Source: Kribbella flavida DSM 17836 (lineage in GTDB: Bacteria > Actinomycetota > Actinomycetes > Propionibacteriales > Kribbellaceae). Taken from it: a stretch of 64,000 bases of DNA. Positions 34,992 to 43,677 of this stretch are shown here, in pieces (the first letter of the stretch is position 1; each line of letters begins with the position of its first letter). Below the pieces are notes generated by a model that was not told the origin of the DNA, did not search any database, and saw only the letters and a program-made list of their open reading frames with translations. Location: positions 1,798,001-1,862,000 of the forward strand of contig NC_013729.1 in assembly GCF_000024345.1 (NCBI RefSeq), in the 5' to 3' direction. Position numbers and translations under genes: made by a program.

Positions 34992-35903
34992 ATGCGCTTG
35001 AACTACATCCTTTCCGACCTCGGGATCGGCCTGAAGCGGAACCTGTCGATGACGATCGCGGTCGTCGTCACCATCTGGGTCTCGCTGTCGCTGTTCGGCA
35101 GCGCGCTGCTCGCCCGCGAGCAGGTCGAGCTGATGAAGGGCAACTGGTACGACAAGATCCAGATCTCGATCTTCCTCTGCACCAAGGACTCCGGCGGCCG
35201 CGGCTGCTCGGGCGCCGAGGTGACCACGGAGCAGAAGAACCGGATCAAGCAGGTGATCGAGTCGAGCCCGGACACCGCGCCCGAGGGTGTGTTCGGCGAG
35301 ACGAAGAAGGAAGCGTTCGAGCAGTTCAAGAAGCTGTACAAGGACTCGCCGATCGTCAGCACGGTCACCGAGGACCAGATGCAGGAGTCCTTCCGGGTCA
35401 AGCTGAAAGATCCTCAGCGCTACCAGAACCTGGTCAGCGCGGTGGCCGGCCTGCCGGGCGTGGACACCGTGCAGGACCTGAGACAGTACCTCGATCCACT
35501 CTTCAAGGCGCTGAACGGCTTGCAAGTCGGGGCGCTGGTGGCCGCCGGTCTGCTGCTGGTCGCCGCGCTGATGCAGATCTCCAACACGATCCGGCTGGCA
35601 GCCTACGCCCGCCGCAGGGAGATAGGCATCATGCGCCTGGTGGGCGCCTCGAACTTCTACATCCAGCTGCCGTTCCTGCTGGAGGCGGTGCTGGCCGCCC
35701 TGATCGGCGCAGTGCTTGCCTGTGGCACCCTCTGGGTCGGCGTGTACTTCGTCGTCATGCAGCGGGCCCAGGAGACCTTCCGGGTCTGGCAGTGGGTGGG
35801 CGCCGCGGAGACCTTCCAGGCGACGCTGATCATGGTCGTGGTGGGTCTGGTGCTCGCGGTGGTCCCGACATTCCTGACGACGCGGAAATACCTCAAAGTC
35901 TGA
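34992..35903 (+). CDS. ftsX: Cell-division permease-like protein FtsX
   Basis: The 303-residue protein has one N-terminal helix (about 18-40), a large extracytoplasmic loop (about 45-170) with a Cys pair in CTKDSGGRGC, and three C-terminal helices with the FtsX signature (RLAAYARRREIGIMRLVGASNFYIQLPFLLEA). The loop should contact the coiled-coil of the M23 hydrolase. It follows ftsE by 29 bases in the same operon. Confidence 0.96.
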   Translation: MRLNYILSDLGIGLKRNLSMTIAVVVTIWVSLSLFGSALLAREQVELMKGNWYDKIQISIFLCTKDSGGRGCSGAEVTTEQKNRIKQVIESSPDTAPEGVFGETKKEAFEQFKKLYKDSPIVSTVTEDQMQESFRVKLKDPQRYQNLVSAVAGLPGVDTVQDLRQYLDPLFKALNGLQVGALVAAGLLLVAALMQISNTIRLAAYARRREIGIMRLVGASNFYIQLPFLLEAVLAALIGAVLACGTLWVGVYFVVMQRAQETFRVWQWVGAAETFQATLIMVVVGLVLAVVPTFLTTRKYLKV

Positions 35904-35960
35904 CCCGGGTGGCTTATCGTGCAGTAGCACGACACCTCAACCCAGAGCAAGGGGTCGACT

Positions 35961-37418
35961 GTGGTCCCGCACTTCCCCGGTGCGAACCTGCGAGAGCGGG
36001 CGCGCATCAAGCGAGACGACAGCATCGGCGCCAGCGCCACCTCGAGCGGACGGTCACGCACGCGACCGCCCGCTCGGCAGACGATTGTCGCCGCTTGCTG
36101 CGTTGTCCTGTCCCTGACCGCCGGAGCGCTGGCGGTGGTTCCGTCTGCCCAGGCGGACCCACCTGACCCGAACGCGCAGAAGAAGCAGCTCGACGCCCAG
36201 ATCAACCAGTCCAAGGCCGATCTGCACGAGTCGTACGACCAGCTGGCCAAGTCCGTTGCCGCCTACAACCAGGCGGAGACGCGGTACGAGACCGTGCAGG
36301 CGCGGTACGCCGCGGCGCAGGGCAAGCTGGCCGCCGCCAAGGCCGCCGACGTCGTTGCCGCGAGCAAACTCAGGGCCGCCGAGCAGGCGCTGTCGACGGC
36401 CCGCGGCGACGTGGCCGAGGGACAGAAGCTGATCGCGCAGAAGCAGCAGGTCGCGGGACGCGCGGTCCGGTCGGCGTACCAGCAGCAGAACTCGCTGGTC
36501 GGGCTGGCCATCGTGCTGCGCGGCGCCTCGCCCGCCGACCTGGCCAGCGGCATGCAGGTGCAGCGCAACGTCTTCGGCATCACCGGCAACGTGATCACCA
36601 GCCTGAACAACGCCCAGGCGCAGCTGGCGAACAAGCAGGCCAAGCTGGCCGAGGCGGAGCGAGTGGTCGCCGCCCAGCGCGCCGAGGCGGCGCGGACCGT
36701 TCAGGAGGTCAGCAAGCTGACCAAGCAGGTCGCCGCGGACAAGGCCGAGGCCGCTGCCGTCGCCGCGACCCGGCTGACCGCCCAGCAGGCGGCCGAGAAG
36801 GACAAGAACTCCGAGCTGGCGCAGTACCAGTCGCTGGTCGCCGAGCGTCGCCGGGTCGAGCAGGTCCTGATCGCCCGGGCGCGGGCCGAGAAGGCCCGGG
36901 CCCTGGCCGAGAAGGCCGCCGCCGCCCGCCGCAAGGCCGCCGCCGAAGCGGCCGAGCGCGCCAAGGCGAAAAAGGAGAAGCGACCGCCGCGCAAGCTGCC
37001 GGACCCGCCCCCGCCCCGGAACGACGGCGGGCTGAGCTACCCGGTCAACACCTACATCACGTCGCCGTACGGGATGCGGTTCCACCCGATCCTGCGCTAC
37101 TGGAAGCTGCACGACGGCACCGACTTCGGCGCCGGCTGCGGTACGCCGATCCGCGCCGTGGCCAGTGGGGTGGTGACGGACCGTTACTACAACGGCGGCT
37201 ACGGGAACCGGATCTTCGTCTCCCACGGCGTTCTCGACGGCAGCTCCCTCACCTCGGTCTACAACCACCTGTCCCGGTACCGGGCCCGGGTGGGCCAGCG
37301 AGTCCGCAAGGGCCAGGTCATCGGCTACGTCGGCAACACCGGCTACTCGACCGGTTGCCACCTGCACTTCATGATCTACCAGGACGGCCGCGTGGTTAAC
37401 CCGATGAAGTGGCTGTGA
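35961..37418 (+). CDS. FtsEX-associated M23 murein endopeptidase (EnvC/RipC-like)
   Basis: The 485-residue protein has a long basic N-terminus, a signal/membrane helix (TIVAACCVVLSLTAGALAVVPSAQA, about 41-65), an extended coiled coil (about 70-340, rich in AEKAR, QQAAEKD, RAEKARALAEKAAAAR) and an M23/LytM domain. The M23 zinc ligands are visible: His and Asp in YWKLHDGTDFG, and HLHF near the end. The order coiled coil then peptidase matches EnvC and mycobacterial RipC, which FtsEX activates at the septum. The GTG at 35961 is used. Confidence 0.9.
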   Translation: MVPHFPGANLRERARIKRDDSIGASATSSGRSRTRPPARQTIVAACCVVLSLTAGALAVVPSAQADPPDPNAQKKQLDAQINQSKADLHESYDQLAKSVAAYNQAETRYETVQARYAAAQGKLAAAKAADVVAASKLRAAEQALSTARGDVAEGQKLIAQKQQVAGRAVRSAYQQQNSLVGLAIVLRGASPADLASGMQVQRNVFGITGNVITSLNNAQAQLANKQAKLAEAERVVAAQRAEAARTVQEVSKLTKQVAADKAEAAAVAATRLTAQQAAEKDKNSELAQYQSLVAERRRVEQVLIARARAEKARALAEKAAAARRKAAAEAAERAKAKKEKRPPRKLPDPPPPRNDGGLSYPVNTYITSPYGMRFHPILRYWKLHDGTDFGAGCGTPIRAVASGVVTDRYYNGGYGNRIFVSHGVLDGSSLTSVYNHLSRYRARVGQRVRKGQVIGYVGNTGYSTGCHLHFMIYQDGRVVNPMKWL

Positions 37419-37439
37419 GGTGTCTGGGATACTGGCGGG

Positions 37440-37910
37440 ATGGTGAAACAGACCGGCCAGAAGCCGATCGCGCAGAACCGTAAGGCGCGACACGACTACC
37501 ACATCGACGACGTGGTGGAGGCCGGACTCGTGCTGACCGGGACCGAGGTGAAGTCCCTGCGGCTGGGTCGGGCCTCCCTCGTCGACGCGTTCGCCTCGGT
37601 GCGGGGCAACGAGCTCTGGCTGCAGAACATGCACATCCCGGAGTACACGCACGGCACCTGGACCAACCACGAGCCGCGCCGCACCCGCAAGCTGCTGCTG
37701 CACCGCGACGAGATGCAGAAGCTGATCAAGGCGATCGAGCAGCAGGGCGTCACGCTGGTCCCGCTGTCGCTGTACTTCAAGGACGGCTACGCCAAGGTCG
37801 AGCTGGCGACGGCCCGAGGCAAGAAGGACTACGACAAGCGCCACGCCCTGGCCGAGCGCCAGGCCTCCCGCGAAGCCCAACGAGCCCTCTCCGAACGCCA
37901 CCGCCGCTGA
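37440..37910 (+). CDS. smpB: SsrA-binding protein SmpB
   Basis: The 156-residue protein has the SmpB OB-fold motifs: [64 protein letters not shown] and the C-terminal [16 protein letters not shown]-like tail (here [18 protein letters not shown]). It binds tmRNA, whose gene lies about 800 bases downstream, and loads it into stalled ribosomes for trans-translation. Confidence 0.97.
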   Translation: MVKQTGQKPIAQNRKARHDYHIDDVVEAGLVLTGTEVKSLRLGRASLVDAFASVRGNELWLQNMHIPEYTHGTWTNHEPRRTRKLLLHRDEMQKLIKAIEQQGVTLVPLSLYFKDGYAKVELATARGKKDYDKRHALAERQASREAQRALSERHRR

Positions 37911-38043
37911 TCCGCGGACTGGTCGCCCGCCACCACCCCGGCGTACGGACCCCTTCGGCTGAGCGCGGCCCTGGGGTCGGCTCAGGGGTCGTTCCGGGCG
38001 GAACCCGATGGGGCGGACGCCCGCCGCGGCGCACAGTGGAGGC

Positions 38044-38604
38044 ATGTCCACTTCAGAGCTGCTGGTGACGCCGGCCCAACGGGACCGCGCGGTCGAGATC
38101 CTGCAAGAAATGTACGCCGACGGCCGGCTGACCCACTTCGAGTTCGACACCCGGCTCGAGCTGGCGCTGAAGGCCCGCACCCGGGCCGAGCTGAACGGCT
38201 CCTTCGACGGGCTGCTGGCCCGCCCGGTCCCCACCTACGCGCCGGCCGCGTTCACCCGCCCGGCCCCCCTCCAGCGGTACGACGGCAAGGGCCGCGGCCT
38301 GGGCACGATCTCGCACTGGCTCGGCTACCCCACGTTCTTCGTCGGCCCCGCCCTGATCGCGGCCACCGCCGGCAAGGAGAACCCGGCCGTCCGCAAGCAC
38401 GCCGTCGAGGCGGTGAACTTCCAGCTCAGCGCCCTCGGCCTGTTCATGCTGCTCGGCGTCGTCACCGCGGTCACCGACGGCTTCACCGGTTTCCTGTTCC
38501 CGATGCTCGGCCTGGTCTGGTTCGTGCTCACCGGCGTGGCCGGCCTGGCCACCATGCTCGGCACCAACTTCCGCTACCCGTTCACCCTGCGCCTGATCAA
38601 GTAG
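38044..38604 (+). CDS. DUF1707-DUF4870 membrane protein
   Basis: The 186-residue protein joins an N-terminal DUF1707 domain (VTPAQRDRAVEILQEMYADGRLTHFEFDTRLELALKARTRAEL, about 7-55) with a C-terminal DUF4870-type domain of three or four helices (LGYPTFFVGPALIAATAGKENPAVRKHAVEAVNFQLS and onward). The pair occurs widely in actinobacteria; the function is unknown. TGGAGG precedes the ATG. It lies between smpB and ssrA but is probably independent of trans-translation. Confidence 0.82.
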   Translation: MSTSELLVTPAQRDRAVEILQEMYADGRLTHFEFDTRLELALKARTRAELNGSFDGLLARPVPTYAPAAFTRPAPLQRYDGKGRGLGTISHWLGYPTFFVGPALIAATAGKENPAVRKHAVEAVNFQLSALGLFMLLGVVTAVTDGFTGFLFPMLGLVWFVLTGVAGLATMLGTNFRYPFTLRLIK

Positions 38605-38707
38605 GCCGGCGGCCGGCGGGAATCCCGGGTGCGGGTGGCTTGTTGGACTTGGTAGTGTGGACCTTCCACCGGTCCTTCGGGGCGGGTGGGAGTTTGACAA
38701 CTCAACA

Positions 38708-39082
38708 GGGGGTGAACGGTTTCGACTTTGGACGTACGTTCCAAGGGAAGCGGGCCGAGGATCCAGGGTTATCTCGTAAACGATCTCTGGAAACCAATAA
38801 CTGCCGATTCCAAGCGCAGTAGCTTCGCTCTCGCCGCCTGACGGCCTGAGCAACTAAAGAAGCGGTCAGCCCGGGAGTGCTTCCGACCCGGTTCCTGGCC
38901 TCAGCTAGGGAGCTTGCTTCATCAACCCGGTCACGGGGTTGATGCGGGACATTAACAGTGACTGAGTCCGTCAGCGACGTGTCTGTACGAGCGCTGGGAC
39001 TGAGAAAACGCCATTACAGACTGCGCCCGGAGAAGTCTTGGAGCGACGCTGAAGGACGCGGGTTCGATTCCCGCCACCTCCA
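38708..39082 (+). ncRNA. ssrA: Transfer-messenger RNA (tmRNA)
   Basis: The 375-nucleotide RNA rescues stalled ribosomes with SmpB. Its 5' GGGGGTG (38708-38714) pairs with CACCTCC (39075-39081) to form the seven-pair acceptor stem, including the G3-U pair that specifies alanylation, followed by discriminator A39082. The T arm (GGGTTCGATTCCC) is near the 3' end. The resume codon GCC at 38803 starts a 12-residue tag, ADSKRSSFALAA, ended by TGA at 38839. The start of the tag matches the mycobacterial ADS form. CCA is not fully encoded. A strong hairpin follows. Confidence 0.95.
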
Positions 39083-39095
39083 CCCCTGAGAGTTT

Positions 39096-39132
39096 GACTT
39101 CGCCCCGGCAGCCTGGCTGCCGGGGCGAAGTC
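39096..39132 (+). terminator. Terminator of the tmRNA gene
   Basis: A perfect 16-base stem (39096-39111 with 39117-39132, starting GACTTCGCCCCGGCAG) and a five-base loop (CCTGG) begin 14 bases after the tmRNA discriminator base. Confidence 0.85.
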
Positions 39133-39357
39133 GTCTGTGCGGCTTCTGTGGTGTGGCCCGAGCCGGCGCCCACGCTCGCTGCGGTGCTGCTCCGGCTTGC
39201 CCGTTTGAGTTCATGCGTGCTGCCGCCCGCTTGGCCGACGGCGGGTGTCACCGGGTGGGCCCGATGATTCCGTCGGGGTGGTCGGTGGTTCGCCTGCTCG
39301 CGTCGTACCGCGTGCGCTCCCCGCCGCCAGCGGCTGTCTCTCGCACCTCACACTCCA
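39133..39357. other. Intergenic stretch without a supported gene
   Basis: Frames cross this stretch on both strands, but they lack a ribosome-binding site and recognisable motifs. No repeat of the tmRNA 3' end (an attR-like site) is seen here. Confidence 0.55.
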
Positions 39358-39416
39358 ACTTTGAGCACGGCTCAGCCGTCTCCAGCCACTTGGAATGACC
39401 GAGCCGTGCTCAAAGT
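39358..39416. repeat. Long inverted repeat with 16-bp perfect arms
   Basis: ACTTTGAGCACGGCTC (39358-39373) is the exact complement of 39401-39416, with a 27-base spacer. It lies 17 bases past the stop of the minus-strand gene at 39433. The loop is too long for a typical intrinsic terminator. Confidence 0.85.
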
Positions 39417-39432
39417 CGGTGGTTTCCGCAGG

Positions 39433-39861
39433 TCAGTACGAATACCGACTGACCTTCTCCGGGTGGAGCACGATCCGCACCCACTCCTCCGCCAGGATCC
39501 CGGCGAGGTCCTCCGCCCGGACCGGGTCGGTCAGGTCCCAGTACCGCTCGGCCAGTCGAGTGGCGAGCTCGCGCCCGCCGTCGGGTTCCACCGTGGCTCG
39601 GCCGGCGATCGACACCCAGCGTTCGCGTTCGCCGACGGGGGCGGCGACGACGATCGAGGCGCGGGAGTCGCGGCGGAGGCGTCGGACCTTGACGGTGTCC
39701 GGGCCGGTGAACAGCTGGATCGTGCCTTCTGCGGTGGCCTCGAACCACACCGGGCGGGGCTGGGGTGGCAGCGGACCCGCGGCGACGGACAGGAATCCGT
39801 ACAGCGCGCGCTGGAGGAACTCGAAATCCTCGGCGGTCAGCGTGTCGGCGTCGGTGCTCAT
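39433..39861 (-). CDS. Pyridoxamine-5'-phosphate-oxidase-like (FMN/F420 split-barrel) protein
   Basis: The 142-residue protein has the split-barrel pattern: FLSVAAGPLPPQPRPVWFEATAEGTIQLFTG, then KVRRLRRDSRASIVVAAP and WVSIAGRATVEPDGG, ending with VRIVLHPEKVSRYSY. In actinobacteria such proteins bind FMN or F420 and act as reductases or flavin carriers. ATG at 39861 is used; a GTG at 39864 is in frame. Confidence 0.82.
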   Translation of the reverse strand: MSTDADTLTAEDFEFLQRALYGFLSVAAGPLPPQPRPVWFEATAEGTIQLFTGPDTVKVRRLRRDSRASIVVAAPVGERERWVSIAGRATVEPDGGRELATRLAERYWDLTDPVRAEDLAGILAEEWVRIVLHPEKVSRYSY

Positions 39862-40082
39862 CACGGCCTTTCCGGTCGGCGAGGGGACAGCGTCCCCAGG
39901 TCATTGAAGTCAACGTCGACGCGGGAAGCGGATGTTCCGTCACGCGGCATGTCGGCGCGCCACGGGGGAGCAGGGCCGGCAGCGGACGCTGCGGCCGACC
40001 TCCGCGGACTCCGATCAGCAAAACCAAGAAAAACGGAGGCCATCTCCGGAAGACCTCGGTGGTGGCGCGGGTTGTAGTGGGC

Positions 40083-40892
40083 ATGACGATCGAACTGGGG
40101 TTGATTCTTCCGACGTCCACGCCGGATCCGAGCCGGCCGGTGCTTGGTGACGCCCGGGCCGCGGCGCGGCTGGCCGAGGGGGCCGGTGTCGAGTCGGTGT
40201 GGTCCACCGACCACCTGATCGCGAGTGCGCCGATGCTCGACAGCACGGTCGTGCTGGCGACGGCCGCGGCGGTGACGGAGCGGGTCAAGATCGGGTACGG
40301 CGTGATGTTGCTGGCGCTGCGGCCAGTCGCCTGGGCGGCGAAGCAGGTGACCTCGCTGCAGCACGTCTCCGGCGACCGGCTCCTGCTCGGGGTGGGCACG
40401 GGCAACCCGGCCCACGGCGACGTCGGCTGGCGTGCGGCCGGTACGTCGTTCGAAAGCCGTGGGCGGCGGACGGATGAGGCGCTGCAGGTGCTTCCTGATC
40501 TGATTGCCGGGCGCAAGGTCCAGTTGGAGGAGGGGCTGGAGGCTGCGATTGCTCCTGGTGCGACGGTTCCGCCGCTCCTGGTCGCGGGCGACGGCCAGAA
40601 GGCGCTCGCTCGCGCCGCGCGTTTCGGCGACGGCTGGGTCTCGATCGGGCTCGCAGTCGACGACGTGCCGGCGCGGATCGCCGCGTTGGAGGACCTTGCG
40701 GCCGGCTACGACCGGCCGCGACCGGCCCTCACCATCGTCGGCCCGCAAGTCGACGACATCGACGAGGCCAAGGCGGTCGACCAGCTCGCGGCGTACGCGG
40801 AGGCGGGGGTGGAGCGCGTCATCCTCGTGCCGGGTGGCGACGGTTGGGAGCAGGGCTACGAACGCGCCGCGAGGCTACGCGCAGCCCTGTGA
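40083..40892 (+). CDS. LLM-family F420-dependent oxidoreductase
   Basis: The 269-residue protein has the luciferase-like barrel: TIELGLILPTSTPDPSRPVLGDARAAARLAEGAGVESVWSTDHLIAS, TERVKIGYGVMLLALRPVAWAAKQVTSLQHVSGDRLLLGVGTGN and PPLLVAGDGQKALARAARFGDGWVSIG. It is smaller than the usual ~300 residues but has the conserved core. The divergent neighbour is also a flavin/F420-type protein, so the two may share a process. Substrate is unknown. Confidence 0.85.
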   Translation: MTIELGLILPTSTPDPSRPVLGDARAAARLAEGAGVESVWSTDHLIASAPMLDSTVVLATAAAVTERVKIGYGVMLLALRPVAWAAKQVTSLQHVSGDRLLLGVGTGNPAHGDVGWRAAGTSFESRGRRTDEALQVLPDLIAGRKVQLEEGLEAAIAPGATVPPLLVAGDGQKALARAARFGDGWVSIGLAVDDVPARIAALEDLAAGYDRPRPALTIVGPQVDDIDEAKAVDQLAAYAEAGVERVILVPGGDGWEQGYERAARLRAAL

Positions 40893-40922
40893 ACCGAACA
40901 CCCCCAAGGTGATGCGGCCGGG

Positions 40923-42242
40923 TCAGCGCACGGTCAGGTTGAACACGCCGCTGTACGTCGCGTCGGCCGTCGCTGTGCCCGGCACCCACCAGCGGAACTG
41001 CGTCACGCCTCGGCGGTTCCAGGGGAACGACAGCAGCCCGCGACCGGCGTACAGGGTCTTGTAGGACACGCCCTGCCAGACACCACTGGCGTTCTTGAAC
41101 TGCAGCGCCGCTCGCTGTGCGCCGGCCGGATCCACCCACAGGTAGGCCTGCGGACGGGTTCCATAGCTGATCACCGGGCTGATGAACTTCGCGGACACCA
41201 CCCGCGTCGTCGCCCGGACCGTCGTGGTGCCGCTGACCGCGCCGTACGACAGGCTCTCGCCGTTGTCCTTGTTCGGCCTGACCACGCGGTACTCGCGGTG
41301 GCCGGGGTTCTTCACCACGGCGGTGTACTTGCCGGCGAGGTCGGTCTTGGTCGTGCCGACCACCGTCCAGGGCGCCGTGCTCGACGTCCGCTGCTGCACG
41401 ACGACCGTGTCGAGCACGGACTCCGTCCTCCGGTCGTCACAGGACGGCGGCCCTCCGCTGACGAGCAGCCAGCGGATGAACACTTGACCGGTCAGCGTCG
41501 TCGTCGCCCCGTACTGCGTTCTCGCGGGCCCGGCGATACTGGGCGGGTTGGTGACTCCGACGAAGTCACCCGGGCCGTCCTGCACGCCCCACTCGTTCTC
41601 GGCGTCGACCACGACCTCGTACGGCAGGCCCTGCGCGCTCGGCACGACCCCGGTCCGGCTGGTCGTCGGCGGAAGATCCCTGACCACGGCGCACTCCCAG
41701 TTGCCGTAGTCGGGGTCGGTGTCGACGGACTGCTGGACGCGGTAGCGGTACGCCGTCGGCAGGTCGAGCGGGTCGTTCGGCGTTCCGTCGGTGCTGGTGT
41801 CGGCCGGCACGGTCCACCGGACCTGGCCGTCGGCCGTGAAGGACAAATCCACGGCCGACGGTCGGTAGGTGAACATGTCGAAGTCGACCGACCTCGCCGA
41901 GCCGCCGTCCGCTGCGGACACGACGATCCACCACTTGACCGCCGGATCGCTCGATCTCCTGAAGCGGGCGGGCGTGACCACGAGTTCGTTCGCCGCTCCG
42001 GCGGGCGTGGTGCCGAGCTCGGTTGGTCCGGCGCCAGGGTCGCTGGAGTAGAGCGTCAGGGTGTTCGCGGCGGAAGCACTCTCGGTCCAGGTGACCCGAA
42101 CCCCCTCATGCGCCGGCGTCGCCCAGGCGACCCTCACGTCCCCCACCGCGGCGGGGTTGCTGATCTCTGCCGCCGCGGGCGGTGCGCTCGTCCCGATCAG
42201 CAGCGCCGCTGCGCCGGTCAGCGCGATCGATGTCTTGTGCAT
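40923..42242 (-). CDS. Secreted Ig-/fibronectin-like protein
   Basis: The 439-residue protein has a signal peptide (MHKTSIALTGAAALLIGTSAPPAAAE). The mature part looks beta-rich with two or three Ig- or Fn3-like domains (VRVAWATPAHEGVRVTWTESASAANTLTLYSSDPG; AKPFISPV-type repeats near the end). One possible Cys pair lies in PPSCDD and NWECAV. There is no catalytic motif. It is likely a cell-surface or secreted adhesion or matrix component. Confidence 0.7.
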   Translation of the reverse strand: MHKTSIALTGAAALLIGTSAPPAAAEISNPAAVGDVRVAWATPAHEGVRVTWTESASAANTLTLYSSDPGAGPTELGTTPAGAANELVVTPARFRRSSDPAVKWWIVVSAADGGSARSVDFDMFTYRPSAVDLSFTADGQVRWTVPADTSTDGTPNDPLDLPTAYRYRVQQSVDTDPDYGNWECAVVRDLPPTTSRTGVVPSAQGLPYEVVVDAENEWGVQDGPGDFVGVTNPPSIAGPARTQYGATTTLTGQVFIRWLLVSGGPPSCDDRRTESVLDTVVVQQRTSSTAPWTVVGTTKTDLAGKYTAVVKNPGHREYRVVRPNKDNGESLSYGAVSGTTTVRATTRVVSAKFISPVISYGTRPQAYLWVDPAGAQRAALQFKNASGVWQGVSYKTLYAGRGLLSFPWNRRGVTQFRWWVPGTATADATYSGVFNLTVR

Positions 42243-42303
42243 GTGAGCCCCCAGATGGTCGTCTACAAGGCTCGATGCGGCGTCGGGCGCAAAGGTTGCG
42301 GGC

Positions 42304-43026
42304 TCAGCTTGCGGATGGCTCCGGGTGGCGAGTCGTCCACCAGTCGCGCCAGCGCTTGTCGATCGCGGAGCGCGTCTCGTCGTCCACGCCGTACAGGCTG
42401 AGGATCGCCATCGCCGCGCCGGCCGGCTTGTCCGGGCCGGGCGGGACGTGGCTGAGCACGAGCAGGCCGTTTCCCCAGGCGTCGACCGTGATCCCGACCT
42501 GGTGCTCGGAGCGGAACCACACCGTGCCGGTGGCCGGCTCGCCCACCAGCTCCAGCGCGTACGACGCTCCGACCGGCGCGGTGAGTCCGAGTGCGTCGGC
42601 CGCTGATTGCTGGCCGCCCGCGCCCGAGTAGAAGAGGGTTCGGCGGGCGTCGCCGGCGTGCTGCTCAACCGCGAACCGCAGCTGCTGCAGGAACGTGATC
42701 CAGCCCTCGGTGACGTCGTCGTAGTACGCGTCCCACTCCGGGTCTTCGCCGAAGGCGGCCCGGGTCAGCGTGACCCGGGTGCCGCCGTCGGCGGGTTCGA
42801 CGACGAAGCGGTCGCCGCCCTGGATCTCCAGCACCCCGGCCTGCGCGTCCTCCTCGGTGATCGCGGCGAAGTAGATGTGGTCGATCTCCTGGTCCAACCC
42901 GCCCTCGGATCCTTCGAACTCCCAGCCGTGCCAGTGCCGGATCTTGTCCTTGTCGCGCAGTGCGTCCCACACCGCCTCGACCGGCGCGGCCACGGTGACC
43001 ACGATCGTCGGCCTCTGCTCGCTCAT
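42304..43026 (-). CDS. SRPBCC/AHSA1 protein of the ArsR operon
   Basis: The 240-residue protein has an N-terminal AHSA1-like domain (PTIVVTVAAPVEAVWDALRDKDKIRHWHGWEFEG; FVVEPADGGTRVTLTRAAFGEDPEWDAYYDDVTEGWITFLQQLRFAVEQHAG) and about 90 extra residues that look like a second, START-like half. Its ATG overlaps the ArsR stop (ATGA). ArsR-SRPBCC pairs are common in actinobacteria; the ligand is unknown. Confidence 0.88.
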   Translation of the reverse strand: MSEQRPTIVVTVAAPVEAVWDALRDKDKIRHWHGWEFEGSEGGLDQEIDHIYFAAITEEDAQAGVLEIQGGDRFVVEPADGGTRVTLTRAAFGEDPEWDAYYDDVTEGWITFLQQLRFAVEQHAGDARRTLFYSGAGGQQSAADALGLTAPVGASYALELVGEPATGTVWFRSEHQVGITVDAWGNGLLVLSHVPPGPDKPAGAAMAILSLYGVDDETRSAIDKRWRDWWTTRHPEPSAS

Positions 43027-43598
43027 TCTGCGTCCTCTCCTTCGGTAGGTCGGGGTGCTGGGTGGCCGCCGGCGACCAGGCGGTACGGGCGGCCGCCAGG
43101 AGCGTCGAACGACTCGACCACCTGGCGGACGGCCTCGGTCAGCGCGTCGGTGAACCGGTGCACGTCGCCCGGTTCGGCGAACCGGACCTCCGTCTCCAGC
43201 GTGAAAGTCAGCAGTCGCTTGCCGGCGGCATCGGCCTTCTGCTGCATCCGGGCGACGTCGCGAACGGTGCCTGAGGCAACCTCCACCAGGTGCTCGGCCG
43301 CGTACTGGTCGTGCAGCCGGGTGAACTCGCCCTGCATCACCGACGGGTCCACCACGAAGGCGACCGAGGCCGCACGCAGGATCCGCTCGACGCACCCCCG
43401 GCGCTGCCGCTCCTCGACCAGCTCCACCAGGCCGGCCTTCTCCAGCGCGCGGAGGTGGTAGTTGAGTCGCTGTCGCGGCATGTCCAGCGCCGTCGCGAGC
43501 TGCGTCGCCGAGGCGGGCTCACGCAGCCGCCGCAGCAGTTCCCGACGCAACGGCGACAGGGCGGCCCGTACCGCCTCCGGCTCTTCCAGCAGCTTCAT
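43023..43598 (-). CDS. ArsR-type helix-turn-helix regulator
   Basis: The 191-residue protein has an N-terminal winged helix-turn-helix (EAVRAALSPLRRELLRRLREPASATQLATALDMPRQRLNYHLRALEKAGLVELVEERQRRGCVERIL) and a C-terminal domain of about 110 residues of unknown ligand. I use the ATG at 43598; a GTG at 43604 is in frame. A 26-base palindrome with 9-base arms lies 14 bases upstream, so autorepression is likely. It is followed by the SRPBCC gene. Confidence 0.88.
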   Translation of the reverse strand: MKLLEEPEAVRAALSPLRRELLRRLREPASATQLATALDMPRQRLNYHLRALEKAGLVELVEERQRRGCVERILRAASVAFVVDPSVMQGEFTRLHDQYAAEHLVEVASGTVRDVARMQQKADAAGKRLLTFTLETEVRFAEPGDVHRFTDALTEAVRQVVESFDAPGGRPYRLVAGGHPAPRPTEGEDAE

Positions 43599-43611
43599 GA
43601 GCACCAGACTG

Positions 43612-43637
43612 GTATTGACAGATTAATTTGTCAATAC
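43612..43637. promoter_or_regulatory. Palindromic operator between the ArsR operon and the nucleotidyltransferase gene
   Basis: GTATTGACA, an 8-base A+T-rich centre and TGTCAATAC form a perfect palindrome. TTGACA occurs in both arms, facing outward as possible -35 boxes for the two divergent genes. The ArsR-type regulator is the likely ligand. Confidence 0.75.
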
Positions 43638-43677
43638 GCCGTCAGCGACTGGCCCGGCAGTGGGGGAGCATGGCCGC

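Noticed and set aside
38640-38822. A 60-residue open frame before and inside the tmRNA gene
   Set aside because: It runs into the mature tmRNA, has no motif, and is explained by the ncRNA.
39153-39398. Plus-strand frame of 81 residues beyond the tmRNA terminator
   Set aside because: No ribosome-binding site, low-complexity Arg/Ala/Ser composition, and it ends inside the inverted repeat.
39083-39432. Integration site or island at the tmRNA 3' end
   Set aside because: No duplicated tmRNA end and no integrase are visible; a terminator follows the gene directly.
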